NCBI RefSeq assembly: GCF_036898465.1
Contig: NZ_JARUMJ010000001.1
Location: 1,984,001-2,048,000 of the forward strand
Origin: Streptomyces sp. B21-105
GTDB taxonomy: Bacteria > Actinomycetota > Actinomycetes > Streptomycetales > Streptomycetaceae
Length of the DNA: 64,000 bases
Direction: 5' to 3'
Every line of letters begins with the position of its first letter. Position 1 is the stretch's first letter. Both the position numbers and the translations under genes were made by a program. Of this stretch, positions 7,719-16,692 are shown piece by piece. The notes below the pieces were generated by a model that was not told where the DNA came from, searched no databases, and worked only from the letters and a program-made list of their open reading frames with translations.

Positions 7719-10460
7719 TCACGGCATCTTGTCGCCGAGCAGTGCCAGGTTCTCGATGGCCGCGAGGCCGTAGAGCGCGGTGTCGTTCGTGGCGACCCAG
7801 GTGGCCTCGCTGCCCGCGACCAGGGTGGCGGGGCCGCTGAGCGGCTCCGTCTTCCACGGCGAGGACTCGGTGTAGCCGTCGGAGCTGTAGAACTTCGTCC
7901 ACGCCCGCTTGGCGAGCGCCGCGTCACCGGTCTGGACGGCGGCGTAGGCGTCGAGACGCGAGTGGCCCTGGAAGAGCAGCAGGGTGCCGAAGTTGGAGCC
8001 GTAGCGGGCCGCCTGTTCGGTCTTGCTGGCGTTGAAGTAGCGGCAGTAGTCGAAGTAGGCCTCGTTGAACTTCGGCATGTCGACCAGGTGGATCAGCTCG
8101 GCGCACAACTCGTTGAGGCCGAAGACGGCCGACAGGTGCGAGACCTCGACCTTGGGCTTGTCGGCGACGGCGAACCTGCCCGTGTCCAGGTCGTACAGGC
8201 CGCTGCCCTGGACGAACCCGTTGGGCTGGGCGGCGATCGTCTCCATGGTCGACAGCACACGCGCCTTGGCCTTCTCCCACTTGGGGCCCTTGCGCTCCCA
8301 CTCGGTCAGCCACGCCGACACCAGACCGCTCCAGTCGGTGCCGAAGCCGATGGACAGGGCGTGCCGGTCGGGCGTGTACGGCTCGGTGCGGATCTTGCGC
8401 AGCGGGTCCAGGGCGAGGAACGTCTCGTCGGAGTCGACGTTGGCGTGCATCAGGTCGCCGACGCGTTCGTCCGCCGTCAGGAAGTAGTAGTAGCGGCGGT
8501 AGGTGGTGTTGGCGATGCGCTGCTGCTTGGCGCTGTCGGCGTAGTGCTGGACACCGTGCCGGGTGCCCAGGCCCGCCCACTTGCCGAGGTGGTAGACGTC
8601 GACCTCGCCGGTGTGCCGGGTCATCGACTCGGCGAAGCGGAAGATGTCCGCGCGGCCGCTGCGCAGGTATGCGAACCACAGCCAGAGGTCCGGCGACAGC
8701 TCCGAGTTGTCCCAGGCGTAGCCGCCGATGTCGTACCGCCACTGGTGCCGGACGGTGTCGTAGGTGTGCATGATGTCGCCGTAGTCCCAGAAGCCGTACC
8801 AGCGGCGCTGCTCCACCTGGCCCTTGTAGTAGGTGAAGAGGAAGTCGAGGTGGTCCTCGATCTTCGCCTTGGCGGGGGTGGAGCGGTCCGGCTCGGAGTA
8901 CAGGCCGGGCCCGAAGACCTTGGCCTTGATGAGCTGCTTGGGCGGGGCCGCGAGCTGCGGCAGCACCCGCACGGCCTCGACCTGTTCGGCGAGCTTCTCG
9001 GGGGTCGGCGTCGACTCGTTGGCCCAGAAGAGGAGTTCGGAGGTGCGGGCGATGCCGTAGGGGGTGCCGAAGCCGGGCTCGTAGTCCTCGTAGGTGATGT
9101 TGAGGCCCTCGAGCTGTTCGGGGAAGGTGTCCTGGCCCATGCCGTCGTGGTAGAAGCGCAGGTCCATGGGCTGCGCCTCGGGCGACCAGAGCCAGAGGGT
9201 GACCTCGGCGGCGTCGGTCTGGGCGTCGCGGATGTCGAGCTGGGCGGGGTGCTTCTCCCAGAAGTCCCGCAGGCCGAAGGAGAATCCGCCGCTCACGCCG
9301 CCGACGTACCCGAATCCGGAGGCCCGCCTGCCGCCGCCGGCGCCGATCCAGCCGTGGCCCTTCTTGGTGCGCTTGCGCAGGGTGAAGCCGTCGGCGGACA
9401 GCTGGGAGAGGGTGTAGTCGCCCCACTCGGGGATGTACTGGAGGCGGGTGGTGACCCGCTGGTCCCAGGTGGCGGGGTCCGGGAGCTTCTGGCCCGCGTA
9501 CTGGGCGGCCTGCACCGCCGCGCCGGGGTCGCGCCGCAGTCCGGTGATGCCCTTGACCGCCTCGCGCAGCAGACCGGTGCCCTCGCCGCCGATGCGGACG
9601 TGCCGGTCGTAGGACTCGTCGCGCATCGGGACGGTGAAGCGGACGCCGAGGCCCCTGATGAAGTCGCCGCTCGCCTTGCCGGGCTCCTGCTTCCCGTCGT
9701 AGGTGATGGTGTGCACCATGCGGAAGGAGTCGGCGCCCGCGTAGAAGTAGAGGCGGATGGAGAACGGCAGCCAACTGCGGCCGCCCTTGCGGTGCTTGCC
9801 GTCGATGCGGACGACCGCGCGGACCGGGCCCGACTGCTCGACGCTCACCCCGTCGATGGCGCCCTCGAAGCGCTCGGTCTTGACGGCGCCCTGGTCCTCG
9901 TCCTCGATCTCGGGCTGCCGGATCAGCACCAGGCGGCCGTTCCTGGCGATCTCGGTGGAGCCGCGGGTGACGGACTTGATGAGGGTGGCGCCCGAGGTGC
10001 CGATCTTCGCCGTGATGACACCCGTCGACACGTCGATGGTGCCGCCGCGCTTGGCGACGCTGACCTTCTTGGCGGGAGCGGCCGGTGCGCCGGCGGCCAG
10101 GGTGAGCTTGCCCGACCCCGAACTCACGGCGTGCGCGGTCCACTTGAGGGAGCCGTCCGGCCAGTAGGCGATCGGCCAGGACTGTACGGGGACGTCCTTG
10201 CCGGCCGCGTCGGTCAGCGCGAAGGTCTGGTCCTCCTGGTACGCACCCATGGGCCAGGGCACGCCGAGCGTGGAGCCGGGGGCGGCGCCGAGACCGCCGT
10301 CCTCCAGCCAGTCCAGGGTCACCGGATCCGTGTCCGCGGCCGCGGCCGCGGTTCTCGGCGCGGCGTCGGCGTCCTTGGTTCCGAGGGCCCAGCTGAACTG
10401 CGCGGCGGCGCCGGCGACGGCGGCCGCTTTGAGGAGGGACCTGCGGGGGATGGGGGACAT
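7719..10460 (-). CDS. Exo-rhamnogalacturonan lyase-type protein (PL26/YetA-like), Tat-exported
   Basis: A 913-residue secreted protein resembling the exo-rhamnogalacturonan lyase family (PcRGLX/YetA, PL26), which cleaves rhamnogalacturonan I from the end by beta-elimination. The N-terminus has a twin-arginine signal ([17 protein letters not shown]) with cleavage likely near residue 30-35. The N-terminal part is beta-sandwich-like (GVPWPMGAYQ, QSWPIAYWPDGS), and the C-terminal part is rich in Tyr/Trp/His as in (alpha/alpha) toroids (RRWYGFWDYGDIMHTYD; YHLGKWAGLGTRHGVQHY). It is the last gene of a unit with a sugar ABC importer and a YesL-like protein, matching the Bacillus rhamnogalacturonan locus logic: outside cleavage, then oligosaccharide import. 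Exact substrate is inferred from family and neighbours. Confidence 0.85.
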   Translation of the reverse strand: MSPIPRRSLLKAAAVAGAAAQFSWALGTKDADAAPRTAAAAADTDPVTLDWLEDGGLGAAPGSTLGVPWPMGAYQEDQTFALTDAAGKDVPVQSWPIAYWPDGSLKWTAHAVSSGSGKLTLAAGAPAAPAKKVSVAKRGGTIDVSTGVITAKIGTSGATLIKSVTRGSTEIARNGRLVLIRQPEIEDEDQGAVKTERFEGAIDGVSVEQSGPVRAVVRIDGKHRKGGRSWLPFSIRLYFYAGADSFRMVHTITYDGKQEPGKASGDFIRGLGVRFTVPMRDESYDRHVRIGGEGTGLLREAVKGITGLRRDPGAAVQAAQYAGQKLPDPATWDQRVTTRLQYIPEWGDYTLSQLSADGFTLRKRTKKGHGWIGAGGGRRASGFGYVGGVSGGFSFGLRDFWEKHPAQLDIRDAQTDAAEVTLWLWSPEAQPMDLRFYHDGMGQDTFPEQLEGLNITYEDYEPGFGTPYGIARTSELLFWANESTPTPEKLAEQVEAVRVLPQLAAPPKQLIKAKVFGPGLYSEPDRSTPAKAKIEDHLDFLFTYYKGQVEQRRWYGFWDYGDIMHTYDTVRHQWRYDIGGYAWDNSELSPDLWLWFAYLRSGRADIFRFAESMTRHTGEVDVYHLGKWAGLGTRHGVQHYADSAKQQRIANTTYRRYYYFLTADERVGDLMHANVDSDETFLALDPLRKIRTEPYTPDRHALSIGFGTDWSGLVSAWLTEWERKGPKWEKAKARVLSTMETIAAQPNGFVQGSGLYDLDTGRFAVADKPKVEVSHLSAVFGLNELCAELIHLVDMPKFNEAYFDYCRYFNASKTEQAARYGSNFGTLLLFQGHSRLDAYAAVQTGDAALAKRAWTKFYSSDGYTESSPWKTEPLSGPATLVAGSEATWVATNDTALYGLAAIENLALLGDKMP

Positions 10461-10621
10461 GGCCTTTCCTTTCCGTGCGCGTGCAAGGTGGTCAGGGTCA
10501 TGGGGTGGCAGGGGTACGGCGTGGTCAGGGGCAGGAGGCGTCGGGGCATGACGCGGTCAGGGCATGACCGAGGGAGGTACGGCGCCCGCGGCGCCGACCA
10601 GGCGGTGCGGGGGCACCGCCG

Positions 10622-11221
10622 TCAGCGGCGCCGGTACCGCTGCTCGACGGCGACGGCCGCTGCAGCGACGGCCCCGAGGACGGGGACCGCCAGCGGCAGG
10701 ACGAACAGGGCGGACAGGGTGACGACGGCGAGCCCGCAGACGACCAGGAAGGACCCGGCGGGGTCCAGCACGGTCCGCCGCCCGGCGTCCGCGACCAGCG
10801 CCCGCCAGGCGGAACCCGGCGTCCAGACCGCTGCGGCCCGCAGCAGGGCCACGGCGAGCCCGATCAGCGCGAGGATGCCGACGGCCCCGACGAACGGCCC
10901 GCCGGGAAGACCGGCCCGCACGGCCTGGACGTCCGTCCAGACCGCGGCGGCCGCCGCCCAGCCGGCCAGCCCGACGGCCCACCCGCCGCGCACGGCCGCC
11001 CGGAAGTCCGCGGCGAACTCCCGCAGGCCGCCGTTCTCGTGGCTCGTACGGCGACGCAGGTGCCGCGCGCCGGCCGCGAAGGCCGCGGGGTAGGTGACGA
11101 CCCCGAGACAGGCCACGGCGATCCACACCCCGGTGAGCAGGCACTCGGCGAAGACCGCGAAGCGCTCGCCGAACACCGACTCCTTGCGCGTGGAGCGCGC
11201 CTTCACCCGTGTCTGCGCCAT
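10622..11221 (-). CDS. YesL family membrane protein (DUF624)
   Basis: A 199-residue membrane protein with about five hydrophobic segments and the layout of the YesL/DUF624 family: a basic N-terminus, a first segment (ECLLTGVWIAVACLGVVTYPAA), a charged loop, then paired segments and a basic C-terminus. YesL proteins are encoded beside carbohydrate ABC importers for rhamnogalacturonan and similar sugars in Bacillus and actinobacteria; the molecular role is unknown. The ATG at 11219-11221 is 10 bases after the stop of the permease gene on the same strand, so it is part of the operon. A 161-bp gap separates it from the lyase gene downstream. Confidence 0.85.
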   Translation of the reverse strand: MAQTRVKARSTRKESVFGERFAVFAECLLTGVWIAVACLGVVTYPAAFAAGARHLRRRTSHENGGLREFAADFRAAVRGGWAVGLAGWAAAAAVWTDVQAVRAGLPGGPFVGAVGILALIGLAVALLRAAAVWTPGSAWRALVADAGRRTVLDPAGSFLVVCGLAVVTLSALFVLPLAVPVLGAVAAAAVAVEQRYRRR

Positions 11222-11231
11222 GGTGACCGCC

Positions 11232-12107
11232 TCAGCCCTTCAGTCCGGAGGTCGCCATTCCGTCGATGAGATAGCGCTGGAAGGCCACGAAGAAGGCGAT
11301 GACCGGCACCAGCGCCACCAGCGACATCGCGATCATGCTGCCGTAGTTGGAGATGCCCTCCTGGTCGCGGAACATCATCAGGCCCAGCGACACGGTGTAC
11401 TTGGAGGGGGTGTTGAGGTAGATCAACGGCCCCATGAAGTCGTTCCACGCGTTGATGAAGGTGAAGATGGCGCTGGTGATGAGGGCGGGGCGGCTCAGCG
11501 GCAGCACGATGGACCAGTACGTCCTCAGGTGCCCGCAGCCGTCGAGCTTGGCGGCCTCGTCCAGCTCCCGCGGCAGCCCGCGCATGAACTGCACCATCAG
11601 GAAGACGAAGAACGCCTCCGTGGCCAGGAACTTGCCGGCGACGAGCGGCACGAGCGTGTCGATGTAGCCGAGGTTGCGGAACAGCACGTACTGCGGGATG
11701 AGCAGCACATGGTACGGCAGCAGCAGGGTGCCGATCATCAGCGTGAACAGCACGTTCCGGCCGACGAACCTGATCTTGGCGAGGGCGTACGCCGTCAGCG
11801 AGCTGGACAGCACCACGCCGACCACGGCCAGGACGGCGTACAGCAGCGAGTTGGTGAAGAAGCTGGTGATGGAGATGCCGGAGATGCCGTCGGCGAGCCC
11901 GGAGAAGTTGGCCCAGACCGGCTCGGTCGGCAGCAGGTCGAGGCTGGCGATGATGTCCTTGCTCGGTTTGAACGAGGCGCCGAGCACCCAGATCACCGGG
12001 TAGAGGACGACCGCCAGCACGAGCAGGGCGCCCACGTGCCAGGCAAGGGATCCGGCGCGCCGCCGCTCGCTCGCGGTGCGTACGACGGGACTGGTGGCAC
12101 TGGTCAC
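11232..12107 (-). CDS. Carbohydrate ABC transporter permease (YesQ/MalG type)
   Basis: A 291-residue inner-membrane permease of the CUT1 family with six predicted transmembrane helices. The MalG-type EAA loop is visible (LPRELDEAAKLDGCGHLRTYW), which docks the ATPase. The GTG start at 12105-12107 overlaps the stop of the partner permease by 4 bases. With that protein it forms the heterodimeric channel for the oligosaccharide delivered by the binding protein encoded at 13075-14367. No ATPase gene is present here; a shared MsmX/MsiK-type ATPase elsewhere in the genome would be expected from what is known of Streptomyces sugar importers. Confidence 0.95.
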   Translation of the reverse strand: MTSATSPVVRTASERRRAGSLAWHVGALLVLAVVLYPVIWVLGASFKPSKDIIASLDLLPTEPVWANFSGLADGISGISITSFFTNSLLYAVLAVVGVVLSSSLTAYALAKIRFVGRNVLFTLMIGTLLLPYHVLLIPQYVLFRNLGYIDTLVPLVAGKFLATEAFFVFLMVQFMRGLPRELDEAAKLDGCGHLRTYWSIVLPLSRPALITSAIFTFINAWNDFMGPLIYLNTPSKYTVSLGLMMFRDQEGISNYGSMIAMSLVALVPVIAFFVAFQRYLIDGMATSGLKG

Positions 12108-13060
12108 TTGGCGGCCTCCTCGTAGTGCACCCACTTCTTCTGCGACCAGAACAGGACGGCCGTGACGAGCGCCACCGCCACCACCAGCGTCCAGGCCATC
12201 GCCGAGGCGAAGCCCATCTGGGCCTCCTTGAAGCCCTTCTGGTACAGGTAACAGGTGTAGACGAGGGTCGCGTCGGCCGGTCCGCACCGGGTGTCGGAGA
12301 CCACGTACGCCGAGCCGAACACCTGGAACGCGTGGATGGACTCCAGCAGCACGTTGAAGAACAGCACCGGGGAAATCATCGGCAGCGTGATGTTCCAGAA
12401 CCGCCGCAGGGGGCCGGCCCCGTCCATCTCGGCGGCCTCGTACAGTTCCTGCGGCACCTGCTTGAGCCCGGCCAGGAAGATGACCATCGGCGCGCCGAAC
12501 TGCCAGATGCTCAGCGCCACCAGGGAGTACAGGACGTAGTCCGGGTTGCCGATCCAGCCGCCGACGTCGACCCCGAAGATCTTCTGGGTACGGTCCACCA
12601 CGGCGTCGTCGGAGAACAGCGCCCGCCACACGAAGCCCACGGAGACGCTCGCGCCGATGAGCGACGGCATGTAGAAAGCGGCCCGGTACAGGGCCTGTCC
12701 CCGCCGCCTCTGGGCGAGCAGCAGCGCCACCCCGAGTGCGAGGAGCAGCTTCAGCGGTGTCGCCACGACGACGTACTTGAGCGTGACCTCGACCGACTTC
12801 TGCCAGCGTGGGTCCTGGAACATCGTCGTGAAGTTGTCCAGGCCCACCCACTTCGGCGGCGTGAACAGGTTGTAGCTGGTGAACGCGTAGTAGAGCGACG
12901 CGATCATGGGCCCTGCCGTGAGCAGCAGGAACCCCGCGATCCACGGCGACATGAAGAGATAGCCGGCGAGGTTCTCGCGGCGCCGCCCACGCCGCCCGGC
13001 GGCAGGAGCGGCGGACCGCTTCTTCGCCGGGCGCACGGGCGCTTCCTTGACGAGCGTCAT
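12104..13060 (-). CDS. Carbohydrate ABC transporter permease (YesP/MalF type)
   Basis: A 318-residue CUT1 permease with a basic cytoplasmic N-terminus (residues 1-30, many Lys/Arg) and six transmembrane helices. The EAA motif reads ELYEAAEMDGAGPLRRFW near residue 215. The sequence resembles LplB/YesP proteins that import pectin-derived oligosaccharides. It starts 15 bases after the binding-protein stop and overlaps the next permease by 4 bases, so translation is coupled. Periplasm-facing loops carry little charge apart from the segment after helix 4. Confidence 0.95.
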   Translation of the reverse strand: MTLVKEAPVRPAKKRSAAPAAGRRGRRRENLAGYLFMSPWIAGFLLLTAGPMIASLYYAFTSYNLFTPPKWVGLDNFTTMFQDPRWQKSVEVTLKYVVVATPLKLLLALGVALLLAQRRRGQALYRAAFYMPSLIGASVSVGFVWRALFSDDAVVDRTQKIFGVDVGGWIGNPDYVLYSLVALSIWQFGAPMVIFLAGLKQVPQELYEAAEMDGAGPLRRFWNITLPMISPVLFFNVLLESIHAFQVFGSAYVVSDTRCGPADATLVYTCYLYQKGFKEAQMGFASAMAWTLVVAVALVTAVLFWSQKKWVHYEEAAK

Positions 13061-13074
13061 GGTGGTACGTCCCC

Positions 13075-14367
13075 TCAGCCCGCGAACGCGGCCTTGGCCT
13101 CGCTGAACAGCGCCTTCGCGGCGTCGGCCGGCTTGGCCTTGCCCTGGGAGACCTCAGCGCCGATCCGCAGGAAGGCCGCCTCGATGACGTCCGCGCCGGA
13201 CGGGTGCGGGGTGATCTTGCCGAGAACGCCGGCCTTGGCGACCTCGTCCTCGTACGCCGAGACGCCCTTGTTGTTGGGGTCGGTCGGCTTGAAGGCGTCG
13301 TACTGCTCGGTGGTGGCGAGGATGCCGCGGTCGTAGCCCATGATCTTGCCGACCTCGGGGTCGTGGACCATGAAGTCGATGAACTGGGCCACTTCCTTGG
13401 GGTGCTTGGTCCCGGAGAAGGCGCTCAGCATCAGCGAACCGAGGTACTGGCCGGTGTTCTTGCCGTCCGTGGTGGGGATCGGCGCGAGCCCGTAGTCGGA
13501 ATCGCCCTCGCCCTGGTAGCGGATGGAGAAGTTGTCCCAGGTGAACTCGGAGGCGGCCAGGCCCGCCGAGAGACCGGACTTCGGCTTGACCTGCTCGATC
13601 TTCTTGGGATCGGCGACGAGACCGGACTTCACGCGCTTGTAGCCGTCCTCCCACCACTGGGTCAGATCGGCCTCGGTGAACCCGAGATCGCTGTCGGTGA
13701 AGAAGGCCTTGCCGTTCTGCCGCAGGTACAGGTCGTAGAGGTACATGATGTTGAAGTAGCCGGTGTCACCGGCGATCTTCAGCTTGTCCTGGATCGTCTG
13801 CAGCGCGGCGAAGTACTCGTTCCAGGTCCAGCCGAACTTCGCCTCGACGCCTGCCTTCTTGAAGGCCTTGAGGTCGATCACGAGCGCCATGGTGTTGGCT
13901 CCGACGGGTATGCCGATCTGCTTGCCGTCGACCTGACCGTTCGCCAGAACGCCGTTGCGGAAGTTCTCCAGGTTCAGGTTCCCCGCGTCCGCCTGCGCCT
14001 TGAGGTCCATCAGAACGCCGCGCTTGTCGTACTTGCGCAGAAAGCCGACCGCGTTCTGGAAAACGTCCGGCGGATTTCCGCCGGAGGCCTGGGTCTGGAA
14101 CTTCTCCCAGAACGCCTCGTAGTCGGTGAATTCGGGCTTGATCTTGATCTTCGGGTACTTCTTCTCGAAGAGCGCGATCGTCTTCTTGATGGCGATGGTG
14201 CGCGGCTCGCCACCCCACCATGCGTAACGGATCGTCACCGTGCCGTCCGCGGAGGTCCCGCTGTCTCCCCCACACGCCGTAGTCGTCGCGGCCAGCCCGA
14301 GCGTGGCCGCCGTGGCTCCGGCCGCCTTCAGGATCGTTCGCCTCTCAACATTCCTGCTGGTTCCCAC
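13075..14367 (-). CDS. Extracellular sugar-binding lipoprotein of pectin importer
   Basis: A 430-residue solute-binding lipoprotein of the CUT1 family. The N-terminus has both a twin arginine (VERRTILKAAGATAATLG) and a lipobox (ATTTAC), so export by Tat and lipid anchoring at the Cys near residue 32 are likely. The mature part contains the usual cluster B features (RYAWWGGEPR, PPDVFQNA, FTWDNFSIRYQGEG). As first gene of the operon with two permeases, YesL-like protein and PL26 lyase, it probably binds unsaturated rhamnogalacturonan oligosaccharides. The GTG start at 14365-14367 has GAGGGG 7 bases upstream. Two LacI-type palindromes lie 38-60 bp upstream of the start. Confidence 0.93.
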   Translation of the reverse strand: MGTSRNVERRTILKAAGATAATLGLAATTTACGGDSGTSADGTVTIRYAWWGGEPRTIAIKKTIALFEKKYPKIKIKPEFTDYEAFWEKFQTQASGGNPPDVFQNAVGFLRKYDKRGVLMDLKAQADAGNLNLENFRNGVLANGQVDGKQIGIPVGANTMALVIDLKAFKKAGVEAKFGWTWNEYFAALQTIQDKLKIAGDTGYFNIMYLYDLYLRQNGKAFFTDSDLGFTEADLTQWWEDGYKRVKSGLVADPKKIEQVKPKSGLSAGLAASEFTWDNFSIRYQGEGDSDYGLAPIPTTDGKNTGQYLGSLMLSAFSGTKHPKEVAQFIDFMVHDPEVGKIMGYDRGILATTEQYDAFKPTDPNNKGVSAYEDEVAKAGVLGKITPHPSGADVIEAAFLRIGAEVSQGKAKPADAAKALFSEAKAAFAG

Positions 14368-14404
14368 AGTCGGGCCCCTCCCCGCAGCGTCGTTGCCGCT
14401 TGCA

Positions 14405-14427
14405 TGAATCGTTTCAAGAAAGCGCTT
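14405..14427 (-). promoter_or_regulatory. LacI-family operator-like palindromes
   Basis: Two adjacent palindromes lie 38-60 bp before the pectin operon start. TGAATCGTTTCA (14405-14416) matches its own reverse complement at 10 of 12 positions with the central CG typical of LacI-family operators, and AAGCGCTT (14420-14427) is a perfect 8-bp palindrome. No LacI gene is in the window, so a regulator acting from elsewhere is inferred. Confidence 0.5.
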
Positions 14428-14430
14428 GCT

Positions 14431-15262
14431 GGCACAAGGTACGAGGGGCGTGCGGGAGCGTCAATGATTCGGACAGGAATTTCTTGTGAGCGGGTCAAGC
14501 GGCCGGGTGCGGGCAGGGCCATCGACCCCCGCGACAGAATCGGCGAACTCGCTGGTCAGAGGGGTCGGTTCAGGGGGCCGAACGGCAGCGGCGAGCCGCG
14601 TACGGCTGCACGGGCCGCCGAAATCCGGCTGCGCGAGCGGGACATGAGAGACGTGGGGGGCGGAAGACGTTGCCCGGGAGGAGAGTTGACTGCGGGCATG
14701 CGCGGGCGGGCACGGGTTCAAAGCGATGGGACGGGACGGGACCGGGGGGAGGCAGAGGCGCGGCGCACGCTGGGTGAGCGGAGGCCGAGGGCCTTGCCGC
14801 AGGACGCAAGGTCGAACGCCAGGCACCGGAGGCGAGCGGACTGCGTCAGGCGCGCCGAGAGCACGCGAGCGCGGGACCGCCCCCTGGGACCCAGGGCGGG
14901 CGGCCCTGGGACGGAGGTTTTCGGGCAGCCGACGCCCGGCAGGAGGCGCCCGGCAGAAAACACTCCCTACGTTGTTCTGCGGGAGGCACCCGGCGGGAGG
15001 CTGACGGCACTGGGGCGTCCGGCAGCGACTGCCCTCAGGCAGGCGCAGGCAGCCTTCGGAGCCGGTGGGGCGAGAGTCGAGCAGGCAGGCCCGGGCGCGA
15101 GGCGTAGGAGATGCGTCGGCGAAGGGGCACGCTCAAGCGGCACGACGGGGAAGGCTCGCGGAAAGGCGGCCGGCTCGCCACGTGACCTGCGGCTTTCACG
15201 ATCGGGAGAGCGCACCCGTCGAGACCGCGCGGACGGTGCGCCGATCGCCTCGAAAACGACCT
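14431..15262. other. Gene-poor stretch, nothing supported
   Basis: About 0.8 kb between the pectin-operon promoter and the second tRNA-Val terminator. All open frames are Arg/Gly/Pro-rich with no domain or ribosome binding site. The plus strand is purine-rich (many gggag, ggcgg runs). I see no RNA gene or mobile element ends in it. Confidence 0.5.
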
Positions 15263-15293
15263 CGGCCCGTCTGCGGGATTCGCAGACGGGCCG
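15263..15293 (-). terminator. Terminator of second tRNA-Val
   Basis: Near-perfect 12-13-bp stem (15263-15275 with 15281-15293), short loop, then TCGTTTT on the minus strand. It stands 9 bp 3' of the minus-strand tRNA. Confidence 0.7.
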
Positions 15294-15302
15294 ACGTTCC
15301 GG

Positions 15303-15374
15303 TGGGCGATACTGGGTTCGAACCAGTGACCTCTTCGGTGTGAACGAAGCGCTCTCCCACTGAGCTAATCGCCC
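15303..15374 (-). tRNA. tRNA-Val (CAC), second copy
   Basis: Identical in sequence to the tRNA at 4605-4676: 72 nt, acceptor GGGCGAT/ATCGCCC, anticodon CAC, no encoded CCA. The two terminators differ, so only the tRNA body is duplicated. Confidence 0.97.
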
Positions 15375-15506
15375 GGACGCAGGAAGAACATTACCCCATG
15401 TCAGGGGGTGGCCGTGACCAGGGACTACCGGTGGTTCAGCGGTGCCGCGGCGGGCCGCCGACCGGTGCCGACCGCACGGCCTTCGCCGCCCGGGACCGGC
15501 CGCCGA

Positions 15507-15968
15507 TCACTGATCCTTGATCTTCCAGGGCATCGTCACACCGAACTTCCACAGGTAGAAGCTGACCAGCGCGCCGATGATCACCAGGCCGATCGACGTC
15601 AGGATGATGTTGCGGCGCCGGACCCTGGGATCGAGTGCGCGCTGCGCCGCCTCGGTGACCTTGCGCTTGGTCCAGCGGAGAACCAGTTGGGCCCAGACGA
15701 ACTCGGTCGCCCAGATCGCCATGCCGCCGAAGATCACGACCCAGCCCGGTCCGGGCAGCGGAAGCATGACGATGCCCAGGCCGACCACGGCGAGGCCGAG
15801 CATGAAGACGCCGACCTGCCAGCTCAGGTGCAGCATGCGGCGCGCCTTGACGAATTCCGGCGCCCGGGAGCCGAGCCCCTGCCCGTGCTGGTCGCCCACC
15901 GTGCCCTCCGGAACCGAGTCGTTCGCGGCCATGACCGCCTCACCCGGCTCGTTACTCCCCGTGTTCAT
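15507..15968 (-). CDS. TIGR02611/PGPGW family membrane protein
   Basis: A 153-residue protein of the PGPGW (putative transmembrane) family, TIGR02611 type. After a hydrophilic N-terminus come two adjacent hydrophobic segments (about residues 55-100) containing the signature LPLPGPGWVVIFGG, then a basic stretch (WTKRKVTEAAQRAL) and a third membrane segment near the C-terminus (IILTSIGLVIIGALVSFYLW). Function is unknown. The ATG at 15966-15968 is used; a second ATG at 15930-15932 is possible and would remove 12 residues. It is transcribed divergently from ssgB across a 191-bp gap. Confidence 0.85.
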   Translation of the reverse strand: MNTGSNEPGEAVMAANDSVPEGTVGDQHGQGLGSRAPEFVKARRMLHLSWQVGVFMLGLAVVGLGIVMLPLPGPGWVVIFGGMAIWATEFVWAQLVLRWTKRKVTEAAQRALDPRVRRRNIILTSIGLVIIGALVSFYLWKFGVTMPWKIKDQ

Positions 15969-16074
15969 ACAGCCAAACCCTACCCGAGAGATTCCAGTCA
16001 CCGGAATGGCGGTACTTCGCGAACGCGCTCTCGGCCGGATGAGTTACGTAAAGGCACGCAAAACACGCAGAGGG

Positions 16075-16100
16075 GTTTACAACGGCACCGTAGGTGGCAT
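16075..16100 (+). promoter_or_regulatory. Possible sigma-H type promoter of ssgB
   Basis: GTTT (16075-16078) followed after 15-17 bases by GGTGGCAT (16093-16100) loosely fits a GTTT/GGGTAT stress-sigma promoter. ssgB is reported to be under sigma-H control in Streptomyces coelicolor; the match here is weak and was chosen by eye. Confidence 0.3.
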
Positions 16101-16159
16101 GTCGATTTCGCCGACGTGCGAACCCCCGAGCGCACACTGAGCGAAAGGCCCTGGCGCTT

Positions 16160-16573
16160 ATGAACACCACGGTCAGCTGCGAGCTGCACCTGCGCCTCGT
16201 TGTGTCGAGCGAGTCCTCCCTGCCTGTCCCCGCAGGCCTGCGGTACGACACGGCCGACCCCTACGCCGTGCACGCCACCTTCCACACCGGAGCCGAGGAG
16301 ACCGTCGAGTGGGTGTTCGCCCGCGACCTCCTCGCCGAGGGCCTGCACCGGCCCACGGGTACCGGCGACGTCCGCGTCTGGCCGTCGCGCAGTCACGGTC
16401 AGGGCGTCGTCTGCATCGCTCTGAGCTCTCCTGAGGGCGAGGCCCTGCTCGAGGCCCCGGCGCGGGCCCTGGAGTCCTTCCTGAAGCGAACGGACGCAGC
16501 CGTGCCTCCCGGCACGGAACACCGGCATTTCGATCTCGACCAAGAGCTCTCGCACATCCTGGCGGAGAGCTAG
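16160..16573 (+). CDS. ssgB: Sporulation septation protein SsgB
   Basis: A 137-residue SsgA-like protein that I recognise as SsgB (SCO1541 in S. coelicolor), nearly unchanged across Streptomyces. SsgB marks future sporulation septum sites in aerial hyphae and recruits FtsZ together with SsgA. The sequence begins NTTVSCELHLRLVV and contains the SALP core (RYDTADPYAVHATF, EWVFARDLLAEGL, VRVWPS) with no signal or membrane segment. Its presence shows a sporulating actinomycete, almost surely Streptomyces or a close relative. The ATG at 16160 gives the family's standard length. A 20-bp perfect stem at 16651 follows as terminator. Confidence 0.97.
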   Translation: MNTTVSCELHLRLVVSSESSLPVPAGLRYDTADPYAVHATFHTGAEETVEWVFARDLLAEGLHRPTGTGDVRVWPSRSHGQGVVCIALSSPEGEALLEAPARALESFLKRTDAAVPPGTEHRHFDLDQELSHILAES

Positions 16574-16650
16574 GGCGAGGGCTCACACCGAGCCGCCCGG
16601 CGCCGTCCACTCGGGGAGACGGCTCGGGCCAGACCATCGCACAGAGCATG

Positions 16651-16692
16651 CGCCGACGCCGCTCCACGGGCACCCGTGGAGCGGCGTCGGCG
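16651..16692 (+). terminator. Terminator after ssgB
   Basis: A 20-bp perfect inverted repeat (16651-16670 with 16673-16692) separated by 2 bases, 77 bp after the ssgB stop. No T-tract. It isolates ssgB from the next plus-strand gene. Confidence 0.75.

Noticed and set aside
4963..7902. 979-codon minus-strand frame opposite the large membrane protein
   Set aside because: Arg/Gly/His/Gln-rich nonsense product; the plus-strand frame has clear membrane helices.
7371..11093. 1240-codon plus-strand frame across the pectin-lyase gene
   Set aside because: Antisense shadow of the Tat-exported lyase and YesL genes, no motif.
13204..15363. 719-codon plus-strand frame reaching into the gene-poor stretch
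   Set aside because: First half is antisense to the binding protein; second half has no domain or ribosome binding site.
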